64,000 nt of DNA from Nocardia cyriacigeorgica GUH-2 (GCF_000284035.1 NC_016887.1:620001-684000); one strand, 5' to 3'. Shown: positions 37,632 through 46,764, counted from the stretch's first letter. Program-made: numbers and translations. The notes: generated from the letters alone by a model not told the origin.

Positions 37632-40091
37632 TCAGGCGCAGATGTCGTCGGCGGCGTTGATGTGCTCGAGATCCTCGGGCAGCGCGGTCTGGGTGGGGCT
37701 CGACGGTGCGGCCGCGATATCGGTGATTTCCTCGCCGACGGCGGCCGGTTCGCTGATCACGCCCTGGTAGTCGGTGCCGAGCACGACCTCGATGATGCCG
37801 CCGAGCTCGCCGGCGTCGGCGGGCGACATGGTCGCACCAGGGATCGCGCTGGCAACCGTTGCCGCCTCCGTCTCGTAGCCCTCCTCGTACCGCACGATGG
37901 TGGAATCGGTGGTGCCGCCGGTGTAGTTGCCGGTGTTGTAGATCGGGAAGCCCACATTGTTCAGCTTGTTGGCTACGGTGGCGGCTTGGCCGCTGATCCC
38001 GGAGCCATTGGAGACCAGCAGCGACACGGTGCTCGGGTCCACGGCGACGTAGGAGGGCGGCACGGGGGGTGTGGGCGTATCGGCCGGGGTCGGCGCGGCC
38101 GCGCCCGGCTTCTCGCCCGGCAGTGGCCGGTCGTCGCGGATCGCCTTGAAGATGGCCTTGATGTCGGATTCGCGGGGGATCTCGTTGCCGTAGGCGTTGG
38201 TGCCCGAGGTCGGGATGGTCAGGAAGGTGACCGCGCCCGCGTTCACGTCCGCCAGCGATCGCCCGAGCGTCAGCAGGTCGTCGGGCTTGACCTTGTCGAC
38301 GAACGTCGCCTGGGTGAAGGCCTTGATGAAACCGTTCAGCTTGCCGAGGTCGAGCAGGACCTTGCTGGACAGCGCGGTGCGCAGCAGCGAGGCCAGGAAC
38401 TTCTGCTGCCGGTTGATCCGGTCGTAGTCGCCGCGGATCTCGCCGTAGACCTTGCGGGCGCGCACATAGTTCAGCGCGGTGGCTCCGTTGATGATCTGCT
38501 TGCCCGGCTTCTCCAGCACGGTGCCCAGCTCGCCGTCGATCAGCGGTTCGGTGGTGCAGACCTGCACACCGCCGACCTGGTCGACCATGGCCTCGAAACC
38601 GGCGAAATCGATGCCGATGAAGTGGTTGATGGTGCTGCCGGTCAGCCGCTGGATGGTGGAGACCAGGCAGCGCGGGCCGCCGAGGGCGTAGACCGCGTTG
38701 AGCTTGTCGCCGATGAACGGTTCGTAGGTTTCCTCGGTGTAGTCGTTCTTGGCGTTGTCCCAGCCTTTGCATTCGGGCCGGCTGACGTCCAGGTCGCGCG
38801 GGAACGACACCACCACCACGCGCTGGCGGTTCTTCGGCACGTGTACCAGCAGGACGGTGTCGGCGCGCGCGCCCTCGGCGTCCTCGATCGTGCCCGCGCC
38901 CAGTTTGCCGTTGGCGCCCGCCCGGGTGTCGGTGCCGACGATCAGGTAGTTCTCGTCGCCGAGCTGGGCATTGCCGTCGATGACGTCCTCGGAGTTGTCG
39001 CCGAGCGCCGACACCTGGGTGAAGCCGTTGCCGCTGGCCCGCAGATAACTCCAGCCGCCGCCGGTGATCAGCAGTGCGACGGCAGCGGAGATGGCCAGCG
39101 CAGCTCGCCCGGCCATCCGGGCCTTGCGGTGCTTGCGCAGCTTGCTCTCGGCCAGCCGCGTGCGTTTCGGGGCTCCGACGGCCTCCGGAGTGGCGGTGTC
39201 GGTGGTCGGCCAGTCGCCGGTCTTGCCGCGCCCGCGACCGGGGCGCTTGGTCTGCTCGACCGGCGCGATGACGTCGGTGACCTCTTCGGGCGGCTCCGCG
39301 GTGCGTCGAGTGGTGTCCGCGGTGCCCGCGATGTCCTGCACGACGGGGGACGCGCCGGTCTTTCCCGCACCGCGCGCGGGTGTGCTGCCGGATTGCCGGC
39401 CGCGGCCGGCGGCGGCCGCCGGTGCCGCCGAAACGGGAGCACCGGACGCGGCTTGACGGCGTTTCGGGTCCGGGCGATTCGGCCCGGCCTCCGGATCACC
39501 GGACCGGCGGGTGGGTTCGGCCCTGCGCCCGGTGGCCTCGGGCTGACGCCGCATCGCCCCGGTCTCCCGGCCACGGGGCGCGGGCTCGCCGGGAGGACGG
39601 GAAGCGTCGGCGAGAGTGGGGTCGACGGCCCGGCGCTGGGTCGGTTCGCCGCGGCGCTGCGCGGCCCGCCTGCCGTCATCGGCCGGCGGCGGTGCGGCGG
39701 GGCGCTGGTTCGCGACCGTGCGCCGCTGAGTGGGTTCTGCTCCGGCGGGTGGCTGGGCCGGGCGCGGCTGTCGTGCTCCGGGCGCGGGCCGCTGTGCCGG
39801 TGCTACCGGCTGGCGGGACGCGGTATCGGGTCGCTGCGCCGGCGCCGGACGCCCCTGGGCCTCACCGCGGCCGGGCTCGGCCGATCGGCGGCGGCTGATG
39901 CGTTCGCTGTCGACCCGGTTGACCAGATCCTGGACCGAGATCGAGGGGGATTCGGCGTCCGCGGGGTCGGCGTGGCGGGCTCTGCGTGGCGCGTCGAATC
40001 CGTCCCGTTCGGGGGAACCCGCCGCGGGATACCGCTCCCACGGGGCGCGACCTCCGGGCCGTGGCGCATGCCCGTGCCGATCGTCACCCAC
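37632..40091 (-). CDS. LytR-CpsA-Psr (LCP) family ligase with long disordered N-terminus
   Basis: 819 residues from the GTG at 40091, with GAGG upstream; TTG 40094 is adjacent. Residues 1-320 are a cytosolic, Pro/Arg/Gln-rich, disordered region with PTQRR motifs. One membrane helix follows (AALAISAAVALLITGGGWSY). The LCP catalytic domain has DTVLLVHVPKN, VSFPRDLDVSRP with the catalytic Arg, and IGIDFAGFEAMVDQVGG. A LytR_C domain follows (VSLLVSNGSGISGQAATVAN). LCP proteins ligate arabinogalactan or similar glycans to peptidoglycan. Rv0822c is the positional match. Confidence 0.92.
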   Translation of the reverse strand: MGDDRHGHAPRPGGRAPWERYPAAGSPERDGFDAPRRARHADPADAESPSISVQDLVNRVDSERISRRRSAEPGRGEAQGRPAPAQRPDTASRQPVAPAQRPAPGARQPRPAQPPAGAEPTQRRTVANQRPAAPPPADDGRRAAQRRGEPTQRRAVDPTLADASRPPGEPAPRGRETGAMRRQPEATGRRAEPTRRSGDPEAGPNRPDPKRRQAASGAPVSAAPAAAAGRGRQSGSTPARGAGKTGASPVVQDIAGTADTTRRTAEPPEEVTDVIAPVEQTKRPGRGRGKTGDWPTTDTATPEAVGAPKRTRLAESKLRKHRKARMAGRAALAISAAVALLITGGGWSYLRASGNGFTQVSALGDNSEDVIDGNAQLGDENYLIVGTDTRAGANGKLGAGTIEDAEGARADTVLLVHVPKNRQRVVVVSFPRDLDVSRPECKGWDNAKNDYTEETYEPFIGDKLNAVYALGGPRCLVSTIQRLTGSTINHFIGIDFAGFEAMVDQVGGVQVCTTEPLIDGELGTVLEKPGKQIINGATALNYVRARKVYGEIRGDYDRINRQQKFLASLLRTALSSKVLLDLGKLNGFIKAFTQATFVDKVKPDDLLTLGRSLADVNAGAVTFLTIPTSGTNAYGNEIPRESDIKAIFKAIRDDRPLPGEKPGAAAPTPADTPTPPVPPSYVAVDPSTVSLLVSNGSGISGQAATVANKLNNVGFPIYNTGNYTGGTTDSTIVRYEEGYETEAATVASAIPGATMSPADAGELGGIIEVVLGTDYQGVISEPAAVGEEITDIAAAPSSPTQTALPEDLEHINAADDICA

Positions 40092-40325
40092 CAACGAACC
40101 TCGCTTTTCGTTCTGCCTCAGTGCCCGGCCGGACTGCTGTGCTCCAGTCTTACCGCTGTTCGGCCGCGCGTGGCGATGTTGCCGCCGCTACCGGCCGACC
40201 GAAGTGATTCCGCAATGATAACGATTCCGCCACGGTCGGCCACCCGACGAGAAGCCCGCTCGACCGAAACGTCATATGCCGAAGCGAATGCTGAACGGTT
40301 GCCCGCAGCGGTGACGCGGGGCGGG

Positions 40326-41471
40326 TCAGCCGCCGCTGTGCATGAGGTCCGCGCCGGCGGGGACGGCCGGATCGTCGGGATCGTCGAGCCAGCCGTGCGG
40401 CAGCGCCACCTTGCCCGGCGAGCCCTGCCGCCCGCGCGGGCCCTCGGCGTCACGCGGGAACGGCACGGTGGGGTCGAGCTGTCCGATGAGGTCCTCGAGC
40501 TGCACCAGACTCGACACGGTCGCGAACGACCGGCGCAAATCGGCACCGACCGGGAAGCCCATCAGATACCAGGCCATGTGTTTGCGCAGGTCACGCATGG
40601 CCTTGTCCTCGCCGAGGTGTTCGGCCAGCAGGGCGCCGTGCCGGTACAGCACCTCGCCCACGCGGCCCAGGTTCGGCGGTTCGGGCAGCGGCTCGCCGCG
40701 CAGCGCGGCCTGCAATTCGGCGAACAGCCACGGCCGGCCCAGGCAGCCGCGGCCGACCACGACGCCGTCGCAGCCGGTCTCGTCCATCATCCGCACGGCG
40801 TCGTCGGCGGAGAAGATATCGCCGTTGCCAAGCACCGGAATCGTGGTGACGGCTTCTTTGAGCCGGGCGATCGCCGACCAGTCGGCCTGCCCGGAATACC
40901 GCTGGGCGGCCGTGCGCGCGTGCAGCGCGACCGCGGCGGCGCCCTCGGCTTCGGCGATCCGGCCTGCGTCGAGGTAGGTGAGGTGATCGTCGTCGATGCC
41001 GATGCGGAACTTCACCGTCACCGGGACGCCGGCGGGCTCGGCCCCGGCGACCATCGCGCGCACGATCCGGGCGAACAGCGCCCGCTTGTAGGGCAGCGCG
41101 GCACCGCCACCGAGCCGGGTGACCTTGGGCACCGGGCAGCCGAGATTGAGGTCGATGTGGTCGGCCCAGCCCTCGCCGACGATGATGCGCACCGCCTCGC
41201 CCAGCGTCGCCGGGTCCACGCCGTAGAGCTGCATCGACCGCGGATGTTCGTCCTCGTCGAACGACATCATGTGCAAGGTCTTCTCATTGCGTTCCACCAC
41301 CGCGCGCGCGGTGATCATCTCGCACACGTAGATCGAGGTGGGACTGCCGAATTCGCGGCAGAGTTTGCGGAACGCCAGATTCGTGATTCCGGCCATCGGC
41401 GCGAGCACCACCGCCGGATCGACCGGATACGGCCCGATCCGCAGCTGGGTGCTCAGCTCGCTCGTCGTCAT
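40326..41471 (-). CDS. dusB: tRNA-dihydrouridine synthase (DusB type)
   Basis: 381 residues, ATG at 41471 with GGAGG eight bases upstream; a GTG at 41477 is too close to that site. It is an FMN-dependent reductase of tRNA uridines. Seen: VVLAPMAGITNLAFRKL near residue 25, DLNLGCPVPKVT near residue 130 with the catalytic Cys, VTVKFRIGIDDDH, and VLGNGDIFSADDAVRMM for FMN binding. Rv0823c is the positional match. Confidence 0.93.
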   Translation of the reverse strand: MTTSELSTQLRIGPYPVDPAVVLAPMAGITNLAFRKLCREFGSPTSIYVCEMITARAVVERNEKTLHMMSFDEDEHPRSMQLYGVDPATLGEAVRIIVGEGWADHIDLNLGCPVPKVTRLGGGAALPYKRALFARIVRAMVAGAEPAGVPVTVKFRIGIDDDHLTYLDAGRIAEAEGAAAVALHARTAAQRYSGQADWSAIARLKEAVTTIPVLGNGDIFSADDAVRMMDETGCDGVVVGRGCLGRPWLFAELQAALRGEPLPEPPNLGRVGEVLYRHGALLAEHLGEDKAMRDLRKHMAWYLMGFPVGADLRRSFATVSSLVQLEDLIGQLDPTVPFPRDAEGPRGRQGSPGKVALPHGWLDDPDDPAVPAGADLMHSGG

Positions 41472-41663
41472 CGTCACGCCCTCCAGTGTCTCATCCGTCC
41501 TGCACTGCTCAGCGCGACGATCGGCTCACACTCCGCCCGGCCGGTCAGGTGGTGTATGTGACCCTCGGTTCGAGGTACTTGTGACCAAGTCGTTAGCCTG
41601 GTGTTCGCAAGGCATCGCCGCCGGGGAGTTTGTGCGATGCGGTATGGGATCGAAAGAGGATCA

Positions 41664-42278
41664 ATGACCGAGCACTCCGGAAGCGGCGCCACCGCGACCA
41701 TCGAGAAAGAAGCCGCTACGGCTGCGACGGCGCCGACACCCGACAACAACCGACCAGGCACCGTTTCGGTGCAGGTCTCCACCATCGTGCGCGGCGCCGT
41801 CATCGGTGCGCTCGCGGTCGCCGTGGTGGTCTTCGCCGCGCTGTGGTGGTCCGCGCGCGGCGAGGTCGCCGACCGCGAGGCCCGCGATGCGGCGGTGGCC
41901 CGCGCCGAACAGGTCGCCACCGACTACGCCGTCGGTGCCGCGACCGTCAACTACCAGGACATCAACGGCTGGGTGAGCAGCCTCAAGGCCGGCACCACCG
42001 ATCAGCTGGCCGGCAAGTTCGACTCCACCGCGCCCAAGCTCGAGCGCATCCTGGTGCCGCTGAAGTGGACCTCGACCGCGGCGCCGATCACCGCGAAGGT
42101 GGTCTCCGAGCAGAACGGCGTCTACCAGGTGAGCGTGTTCGTCAACGTGAACTCCACCAACGCCCAGACGCCGGACGGTGCGCAGACCACCGTCAGCTAC
42201 AACGTGACCGTCGATGAGAATTCCGACTGGAAGATCACCGATGTGGGCGGCGTCGACGGTGCGCTGCCGCTGAAGTAA
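41664..42278 (+). CDS. Mce-associated-type membrane protein
   Basis: 204 residues, ATG at 41664 with GAAAGAGGA just upstream. A disordered N-terminus is followed by one helix (IVRGAVIGALAVAVVVFAALWW) and an external domain with VNYQDINGWVSSLKAGTTDQ and a C-terminal DWKITDVGGVDGAL. This architecture matches the single-pass Mce-associated proteins of Mycobacteriales, which stabilise lipid importers or sit alone. No mce genes are nearby, so the partner is unknown. Confidence 0.75.
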   Translation: MTEHSGSGATATIEKEAATAATAPTPDNNRPGTVSVQVSTIVRGAVIGALAVAVVVFAALWWSARGEVADREARDAAVARAEQVATDYAVGAATVNYQDINGWVSSLKAGTTDQLAGKFDSTAPKLERILVPLKWTSTAAPITAKVVSEQNGVYQVSVFVNVNSTNAQTPDGAQTTVSYNVTVDENSDWKITDVGGVDGALPLK

Positions 42279-42309
42279 CGGCCTGCACGCTTTTTCGTAT
42301 CGCTGCGGA

Positions 42310-43281
42310 TCAGCTCGCGGCGGAGCTCGCCAGTTCGCGTTCGCGCTTGGCGGCCTCGCGGGCCAGCATCCGGTCGCGCTGCTCTTCGAACTTCACCACG
42401 TCCTTGCCCAGCTTCTCCAGGAAGTTGCCGAGCCGTTCGCGGACGGCCTCACCGCGCGGGGTGAAGTCGGTGCGATCGAAGATGTTCCACTTCTTCAGCA
42501 CCGGCTCCACCACATCCTCGAGGTGCTGGCGCAGGTCGTAGATGCCGTGCTTGGCCATCAGCACGCCGTTGCGGCGGAAGTTGGGCATGCCGGCGCCGGG
42601 CATCTGGAAGTTCTCCAGGATGAGCGTGATGGCCTCGAGCGTCTGGTCGGGCGCCAGGTCCAGGGCCGCACCGCACATGTTGCGGTAGAAGATCATGTGC
42701 AGGTTCTCGTCGGCGGCCACGCGCTGCAACATGCGGTCGGCGATCGGGTCGTCGCAGACCTTGCCGGTGTTGCGGTGCGAGACGCGGGTGGCGAGTTCCT
42801 GGAAGGTCACGTAGGCGACCGAGTGCAGGAAGCCGGCGTCGGCCTCGGCGGGGGAGGCGAACCCGTTGGTCATGTGGATCATGCGCGCCTCTTCCAGCGC
42901 GACGGGATCGACGCCGCGGGTGACCACCAGGTAGTCACGCATGACGATGCCGTGCCGGTTCTCCTCGGCGGTCCAGCGGCCGACCCAGGTGCCCCATGCG
43001 CCGTCCTGGGAGAAGTTTTCGGCGATCTCCCGGTGGTACGAGGGCAGATTGTCCTCGGTCAGCAGGTTGGTGATCATCGCGGCTTTGGCGACTTCACTCA
43101 GTTTCGACTGTTCCGGATCCCAATCGACGCCGCCGAGTGCGGCGAAATTGCGGCCGTCGTCCCACGGGACGTAGTCGTGCGGATGCCATTCCTTTGCCAG
43201 GGACAGGTGCCGGTTGACGTTCTCTTCGGCAACCGGCTCCAACTCCGTCAGCAGCTCGAGTTGAGTCAGATCCCTTGCCAT
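42310..43281 (-). CDS. acyl-ACP desaturase (DesA type)
   Basis: 323 residues, ATG at 43281. A ferritin-like di-iron desaturase with the ligand motifs EENRH (in WTAEENRHGIVM) near residue 108 and DENLH (AADENLHMIFY) near residue 190. Mycobacterial DesA1 (Rv0824c, same position) introduces the double bond that precedes mycolic-acid modification. A role in mycolate precursor desaturation is inferred. An inverted repeat lies 73-88 bp upstream and may be an operator. Confidence 0.93.
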   Translation of the reverse strand: MARDLTQLELLTELEPVAEENVNRHLSLAKEWHPHDYVPWDDGRNFAALGGVDWDPEQSKLSEVAKAAMITNLLTEDNLPSYHREIAENFSQDGAWGTWVGRWTAEENRHGIVMRDYLVVTRGVDPVALEEARMIHMTNGFASPAEADAGFLHSVAYVTFQELATRVSHRNTGKVCDDPIADRMLQRVAADENLHMIFYRNMCGAALDLAPDQTLEAITLILENFQMPGAGMPNFRRNGVLMAKHGIYDLRQHLEDVVEPVLKKWNIFDRTDFTPRGEAVRERLGNFLEKLGKDVVKFEEQRDRMLAREAAKRERELASSAAS

Positions 43282-43353
43282 GTATCAGCCCTTCATCTAT
43301 GCGGTCTTGCGGGTCGCCCCCCTCAGGTTTGACCGTTGCCGATGCGGCCATAC

Positions 43354-43369
43354 CTTACGGCACCGTAGG
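43354..43369 (-). promoter_or_regulatory. inverted repeat in the desA promoter region
   Basis: CTTACGG-CA-CCGTAGG is a near-perfect palindrome (one T:G mismatch) 73-88 bp before the desA start, within the 313-bp stretch 43282-43594 that otherwise shows no gene. It is a candidate site for a TetR-type repressor. Confidence 0.5.
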
Positions 43370-43594
43370 TGTGATGCGAAACGCATCCAGCCACGGAATT
43401 CTCGGGGTGATGGACGTCATACGCCGCCGTTGGCGCTCGGCAACTACTAGCGAGTGTATGACTTGGTCGCGCAGCGCCGGGTCTATCGGCGCGGGGCACA
43501 CGGACGTTAGCGGACCAGGTGATCTTGTGCGATACCCCTCAGCCGGGGCCGGCGGTGTGGTTGGCCGCGATCTTCGGGCTTGCGCTGGATAGCG

Positions 43595-44440
43595 CTACGC
43601 CGAGGGCGGAGGTGTAAACTCCGCCGGCCACCGGGTTCGGTTGTCATAGGCGATGCCGGTGAGGTCCGCTCCAGTGAGATCTGCGCCGGTGAGGTTCGCG
43701 CCCGCAAGGCGCGCGCCGGCGAGGTTCGCATCGTAGAGGCTTGCATTGGCGAGGTTCGCGTCGAAGAGCCACGCTGACTTCAGGTCGGCACCTCCGAGGC
43801 TGGCTTCATTGAGATTGGCCCCACCGAGGTTCGCGTTGCCAAGGTTTGCGTGGTGGCCGGTTACTCGGGAGAGGTCCGCGCCGATGAGCAGGGCAGCGCC
43901 CATGTCCGCATCGACAATGATCGCGCTGGTGAGTTTCGCGCGGGTCAGGTCTGCCCGGGCAAGGTTGGTGTTCATGAGCCTGGCGCCGGTCAGGGTGCCG
44001 TCTGCAAACTGTCCGAAGGACAGGCATGTCCCGGAGAGATCGAGCGGGTCACGGTCGCTTTCAGCGGCACGTCGAGCAATGACGCGCGTCGCGGCGTCCA
44101 CATCCGCGGGCGCTGCGCGGCGGGCTTGCTCCCCGAACCCTGCGGACCGGCAGTTACCGGCGTTCGTCTGAGTACGCAGAAACGCTGCGATGACCTCGAA
44201 GACTGTCGGATGATCACGCGGGGAGTCCTTCGCGAGCCTTTCTAGAAGGTAGATGCCCGATATCCGGATGCTCATCTGATCGGAGGCGAGTTGCTCGGTT
44301 GCGAGTCGGAACCGGTCGGTCGTCGCGGTTTGCTCGGCCAGGGCGTACTGATCGTTGGTGGCCTGGAGGGATTGCGCCGTGAACCATAGGGCTGCGACTG
44401 CGGCGCCGGATGCGCCGAGCGTGGCGACGGTCGCCGCCAT
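43595..44440 (-). CDS. membrane-anchored pentapeptide-repeat protein (N-terminus probably frameshifted)
   Basis: 281 residues from the ATG at 44440. A membrane helix (ATLGASGAAVAALWF) comes first, then a linker with TTDRFRLATEQLASD and SIRISGIYLLERLAKDSP, then about twenty A(D/N)LxX pentapeptide repeats forming a right-handed beta-helix, ending YDNRTRWPAEF. The function of this actinobacterial group is unknown. The frame stays open for 46 more codons upstream without any start codon. A +1 shift at a seven-G run (44580-44586 on the complementary strand) would join it to an ATG at 44594 with a good AAAGGG ribosome site. Confidence 0.85.
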   Translation of the reverse strand: MAATVATLGASGAAVAALWFTAQSLQATNDQYALAEQTATTDRFRLATEQLASDQMSIRISGIYLLERLAKDSPRDHPTVFEVIAAFLRTQTNAGNCRSAGFGEQARRAAPADVDAATRVIARRAAESDRDPLDLSGTCLSFGQFADGTLTGARLMNTNLARADLTRAKLTSAIIVDADMGAALLIGADLSRVTGHHANLGNANLGGANLNEASLGGADLKSAWLFDANLANASLYDANLAGARLAGANLTGADLTGADLTGIAYDNRTRWPAEFTPPPSA

Positions 44441-44654
44441 GGCGCCGATCTTCGACCAACCTGCCCAGCGCAGGACGCGCCGCGGCCATGAAGCCGGCTC
44501 GGCCGGCGGCTGTATGGGTGGTGTCTGTGGACGAATGGAACGTGGTCGACCTGCTACCCGTCGCCGCGCCGGCGTTGTACCCCCCCGTTGGCATACTGCG
44601 GCCCTTTCGTGAATCGGAGTAGTGACGGTAGCCGCCTTTCGCCGAACGCGCCAT

Positions 44655-45161
44655 GTCGCAACTAATTCCGCGAGTTTCGACCGGACGACCAGCGCGGGCG
44701 TGCCTAGCTGCCCGCGATCAGGCCTCGAAAATCTCGAGCAAGTCCATCACTCCGGATTCGAATGACCGGCCGCAGTTTATGAGTTTCCTCACACACCATC
44801 CGGTGGACGACTTCGGTGTTTGCCGCCTGGTGCCGGTCTCGGGGTCGCGGCGCTGCCGTTCTTGTTGTTCGCGTCCTATATATGCCCCGGCCGGTCCTCG
44901 GTCGCCGGCGGCCACTCGTCCGCAAGTCGTCCGATCTGCCGGGCCTGCTGCGCCGCGCCTCGGCGGATCTGCCCCGTGGCTGCCCGCGTCTTCGCCCGTG
45001 CCGGCTCGGCGGCAACACCCGGCGGGGCTGGTCCTGGCGCGGGCGCGTAACCCGGCCGGCTACCTCGCCATGCCCGCCGAGCGGCACGGAACCGGGTGCA
45101 GCGGACGGATTCACCCCGGAAACACCTCGGGCGCCCGATGCTGAACCGGACGCCCGTGCGG
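44655..45161. other. stretch without a supported gene before tRNA-Lys
   Basis: Frames are open on the minus strand, including a 65-codon frame from 44915 to 44718 ending in MDLLEIFEA, but codon character is poor, no ribosome site is seen and no family is recognised. An AT-rich TATATA lies at 44878-44884. Confidence 0.4.
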
Positions 45162-45234
45162 TGCCCCCACCAGGGCTCGAACCTGGGACCTGCGGATTAA
45201 AAGTCCGTAGCTCTACCAACTGAGCTATAGGGGC
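45162..45234 (-). tRNA. tRNA-Lys(TTT)
   Basis: 73 nt cloverleaf. The acceptor GCCCCTA pairs with TGGGGGC, the discriminator is A, the D-arm is AGCTCAGTTGGTAGAGC, the anticodon loop is CTTTTAA with anticodon TTT, and the T-arm has GGTTCGAGCC. CCA is not encoded. Confidence 0.97.
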
Positions 45235-45797
45235 GCGGTTGGCAAGTGTAATGGGCAAGCCTGGTTTCTCGTAACCGGGGCCGGTGGTGAGTCGCCGGGG
45301 GCGGGGCAGGGCGGCTCGGGGGTGGTGGTGCGGCTGGTGGGCGGGGTTGGTGTCGCGGGGGGTTGCGGGGGTCGGTAAGGGCGGCCTTGGCTGCCGTTCG
45401 AGGGTCGGGATATCATTCAAACATGTTGCATACCAAGGAGTTTGGATATCCGCGTGCGCTGGGCGGTCGATGTCGGCGGCGGTGCCGGGTGTAATGGATT
45501 CCGGGTACGGAACACGGTAGCCGAATTCGTCAACGACGCTGTGTCGCTTGCCGATTCGGTGTGCGCCGGTCCATCCTAGTTGTTGCGTGATGTTAGCTGT
45601 GGCCGGTGCCGGCCGGTCCGGCAACCTCACTCTTACGGTTTGCCGCGTGTCGGGTGACAATTCCGGGTACCGTGGCGAATCGGTGAATTCGGGGCTTCCC
45701 ATGAGTTGACGCCGCCAGGAGGCAAATCGGGGACGACGGAAAGCGCGACGACGAAAAGGCCCGGATGCGCACCCCCTGCGGCGCACCCGGGCAGGAA
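45235..45797. other. gene-free stretch with a G-quadruplex-like run
   Basis: No supported gene. At 45297-45322 the plus strand has four G-runs (5, 4, 3 and 5 G) separated by 1, 2 and 6 bases, fitting a G-quadruplex pattern, about 60 bp upstream of the tRNA-Lys 5-prime end. G-rich sequence continues to about 45375, and local composition becomes more AT-rich after 45700. Confidence 0.5.
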
Positions 45798-45820
45798 AAT
45801 TATACCAGTCGGTGTGTTTC
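45798..45820 (+). promoter_or_regulatory. ARE-like imperfect palindrome and neighbouring inverted repeat
   Basis: ATACC-AGT-CGGTGTGTTT resembles autoregulatory elements bound by gamma-butyrolactone receptors (ACC and GGT arms around a 4-bp centre). It lies about 185 bp before the TetR regulator. A second inverted repeat, GTTTTCG (45835-45841) and CGAAAAC (45864-45870), follows. Confidence 0.4.
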
Positions 45821-46003
45821 GGGTTTCTCGCCTAGTTTTCGTACCAAAAGTCTGTATTCGGGGCGAAAACCCTGTTGTAAGTGTTGATAAAACTCATAAC
45901 TTCGCGCCAATGGCCTGTTTCCATTCGGGCTCGCCTTGGCAGCGAAGGAGCCCGCCGGGGTGGAACCCCTTGGGCTCCATAAGGCTTCGGAGGCGTTTCG
46001 AAG

Positions 46004-46669
46004 ATGGCACGGCAGCAAGAGCGGGCCCGCCGGACACGTGCGGCGATAATCAGGTCTGCCGCCGTTGAGTTCGGTAAGAGCGGCTACGCCGCCGCATCGC
46101 TCAACCGCATACTGGAAGGATCGCGAGCCACCAAGGGCGCCATGTACTTCCATTTCGATTCCAAGGAAGACCTGGCCCGAGCGGTCCTCGATACCGCACT
46201 GGATCGATACCGGTTCTCCGCCGATCGCTGGCTGGCGCGCACCGATCTCGGTCCGCTCGACGTCATGCACGGCATGCTCGACGAGATCGCGCTGCGGCTC
46301 GAGCACGACATCATCGTGCAGGCCGAGTTCCGGCTCATCATCGAGCCCGACTTCTACCGCGAGGTCCCCAACGGCGGCGGCCGCATCATCGCGCGCGCCA
46401 CCCGCGCCCTCGCCGTGCGCGCCATCGAACAGGGGCAGCTGCGCGCCGACGCCGACCCCGACCGCTTCGCCCGCACCCTCGCGGCCGCGCTGGCCGGCCA
46501 GCGCTACTTCATCGACCTGTTCGGCAACGGCGTCGATCTGCGCTCGCGCTTCCAGGAGGCACTCGAGGTGGTGATCGAGTCCATGTCCACCCCGGAATGG
46601 GTGGAACGATTCCGCCGCGAGGGCTGGCGTGCGGGCGCTCGCCTGGAAGAGCTCGGTTTAGCGCTCTGA
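46004..46669 (+). CDS. TetR-family regulator, gamma-butyrolactone receptor-like (ScbR/ArpA type)
   Basis: 221 residues, ATG with GGAGG (45989-45993) about ten bases upstream. The N-terminal helix-turn-helix reads RAAIIRSAAVEFGKSGYAAA then SLNRIL, with the recognition segment ATKGAMYFHFDSKEDLARAV, which is characteristic of the ScbR/ArpA branch. The ligand domain has WLARTDLGPLDVMHGML. These proteins repress secondary-metabolite and signalling genes until a gamma-butyrolactone binds. No AfsA-type synthase lies in this window, so ligand and targets are unknown. It sits next to tRNA genes. Confidence 0.85.
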   Translation: MARQQERARRTRAAIIRSAAVEFGKSGYAAASLNRILEGSRATKGAMYFHFDSKEDLARAVLDTALDRYRFSADRWLARTDLGPLDVMHGMLDEIALRLEHDIIVQAEFRLIIEPDFYREVPNGGGRIIARATRALAVRAIEQGQLRADADPDRFARTLAAALAGQRYFIDLFGNGVDLRSRFQEALEVVIESMSTPEWVERFRREGWRAGARLEELGLAL

Positions 46670-46764
46670 CCAGCCGGTTTGGGAAACCTCGCAACCTTGT
46701 CATAAGCTATGCGAGCTCCCAACGGACAGCCGTTGTAAAGCCGGTCCGGAGAAATCCGGGACGA

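Noticed and set aside
37662..41561. A 1299-codon plus-strand open frame opposite the LCP and dus genes
   Set aside because: Shadow of two well-supported minus-strand genes; composition is low-complexity with no ribosome site.
44704..45786. A 360-codon minus-strand open frame across the tRNA-Lys gene
   Set aside because: It reads straight through a perfect tRNA and has Arg/Pro-rich, non-protein-like composition.
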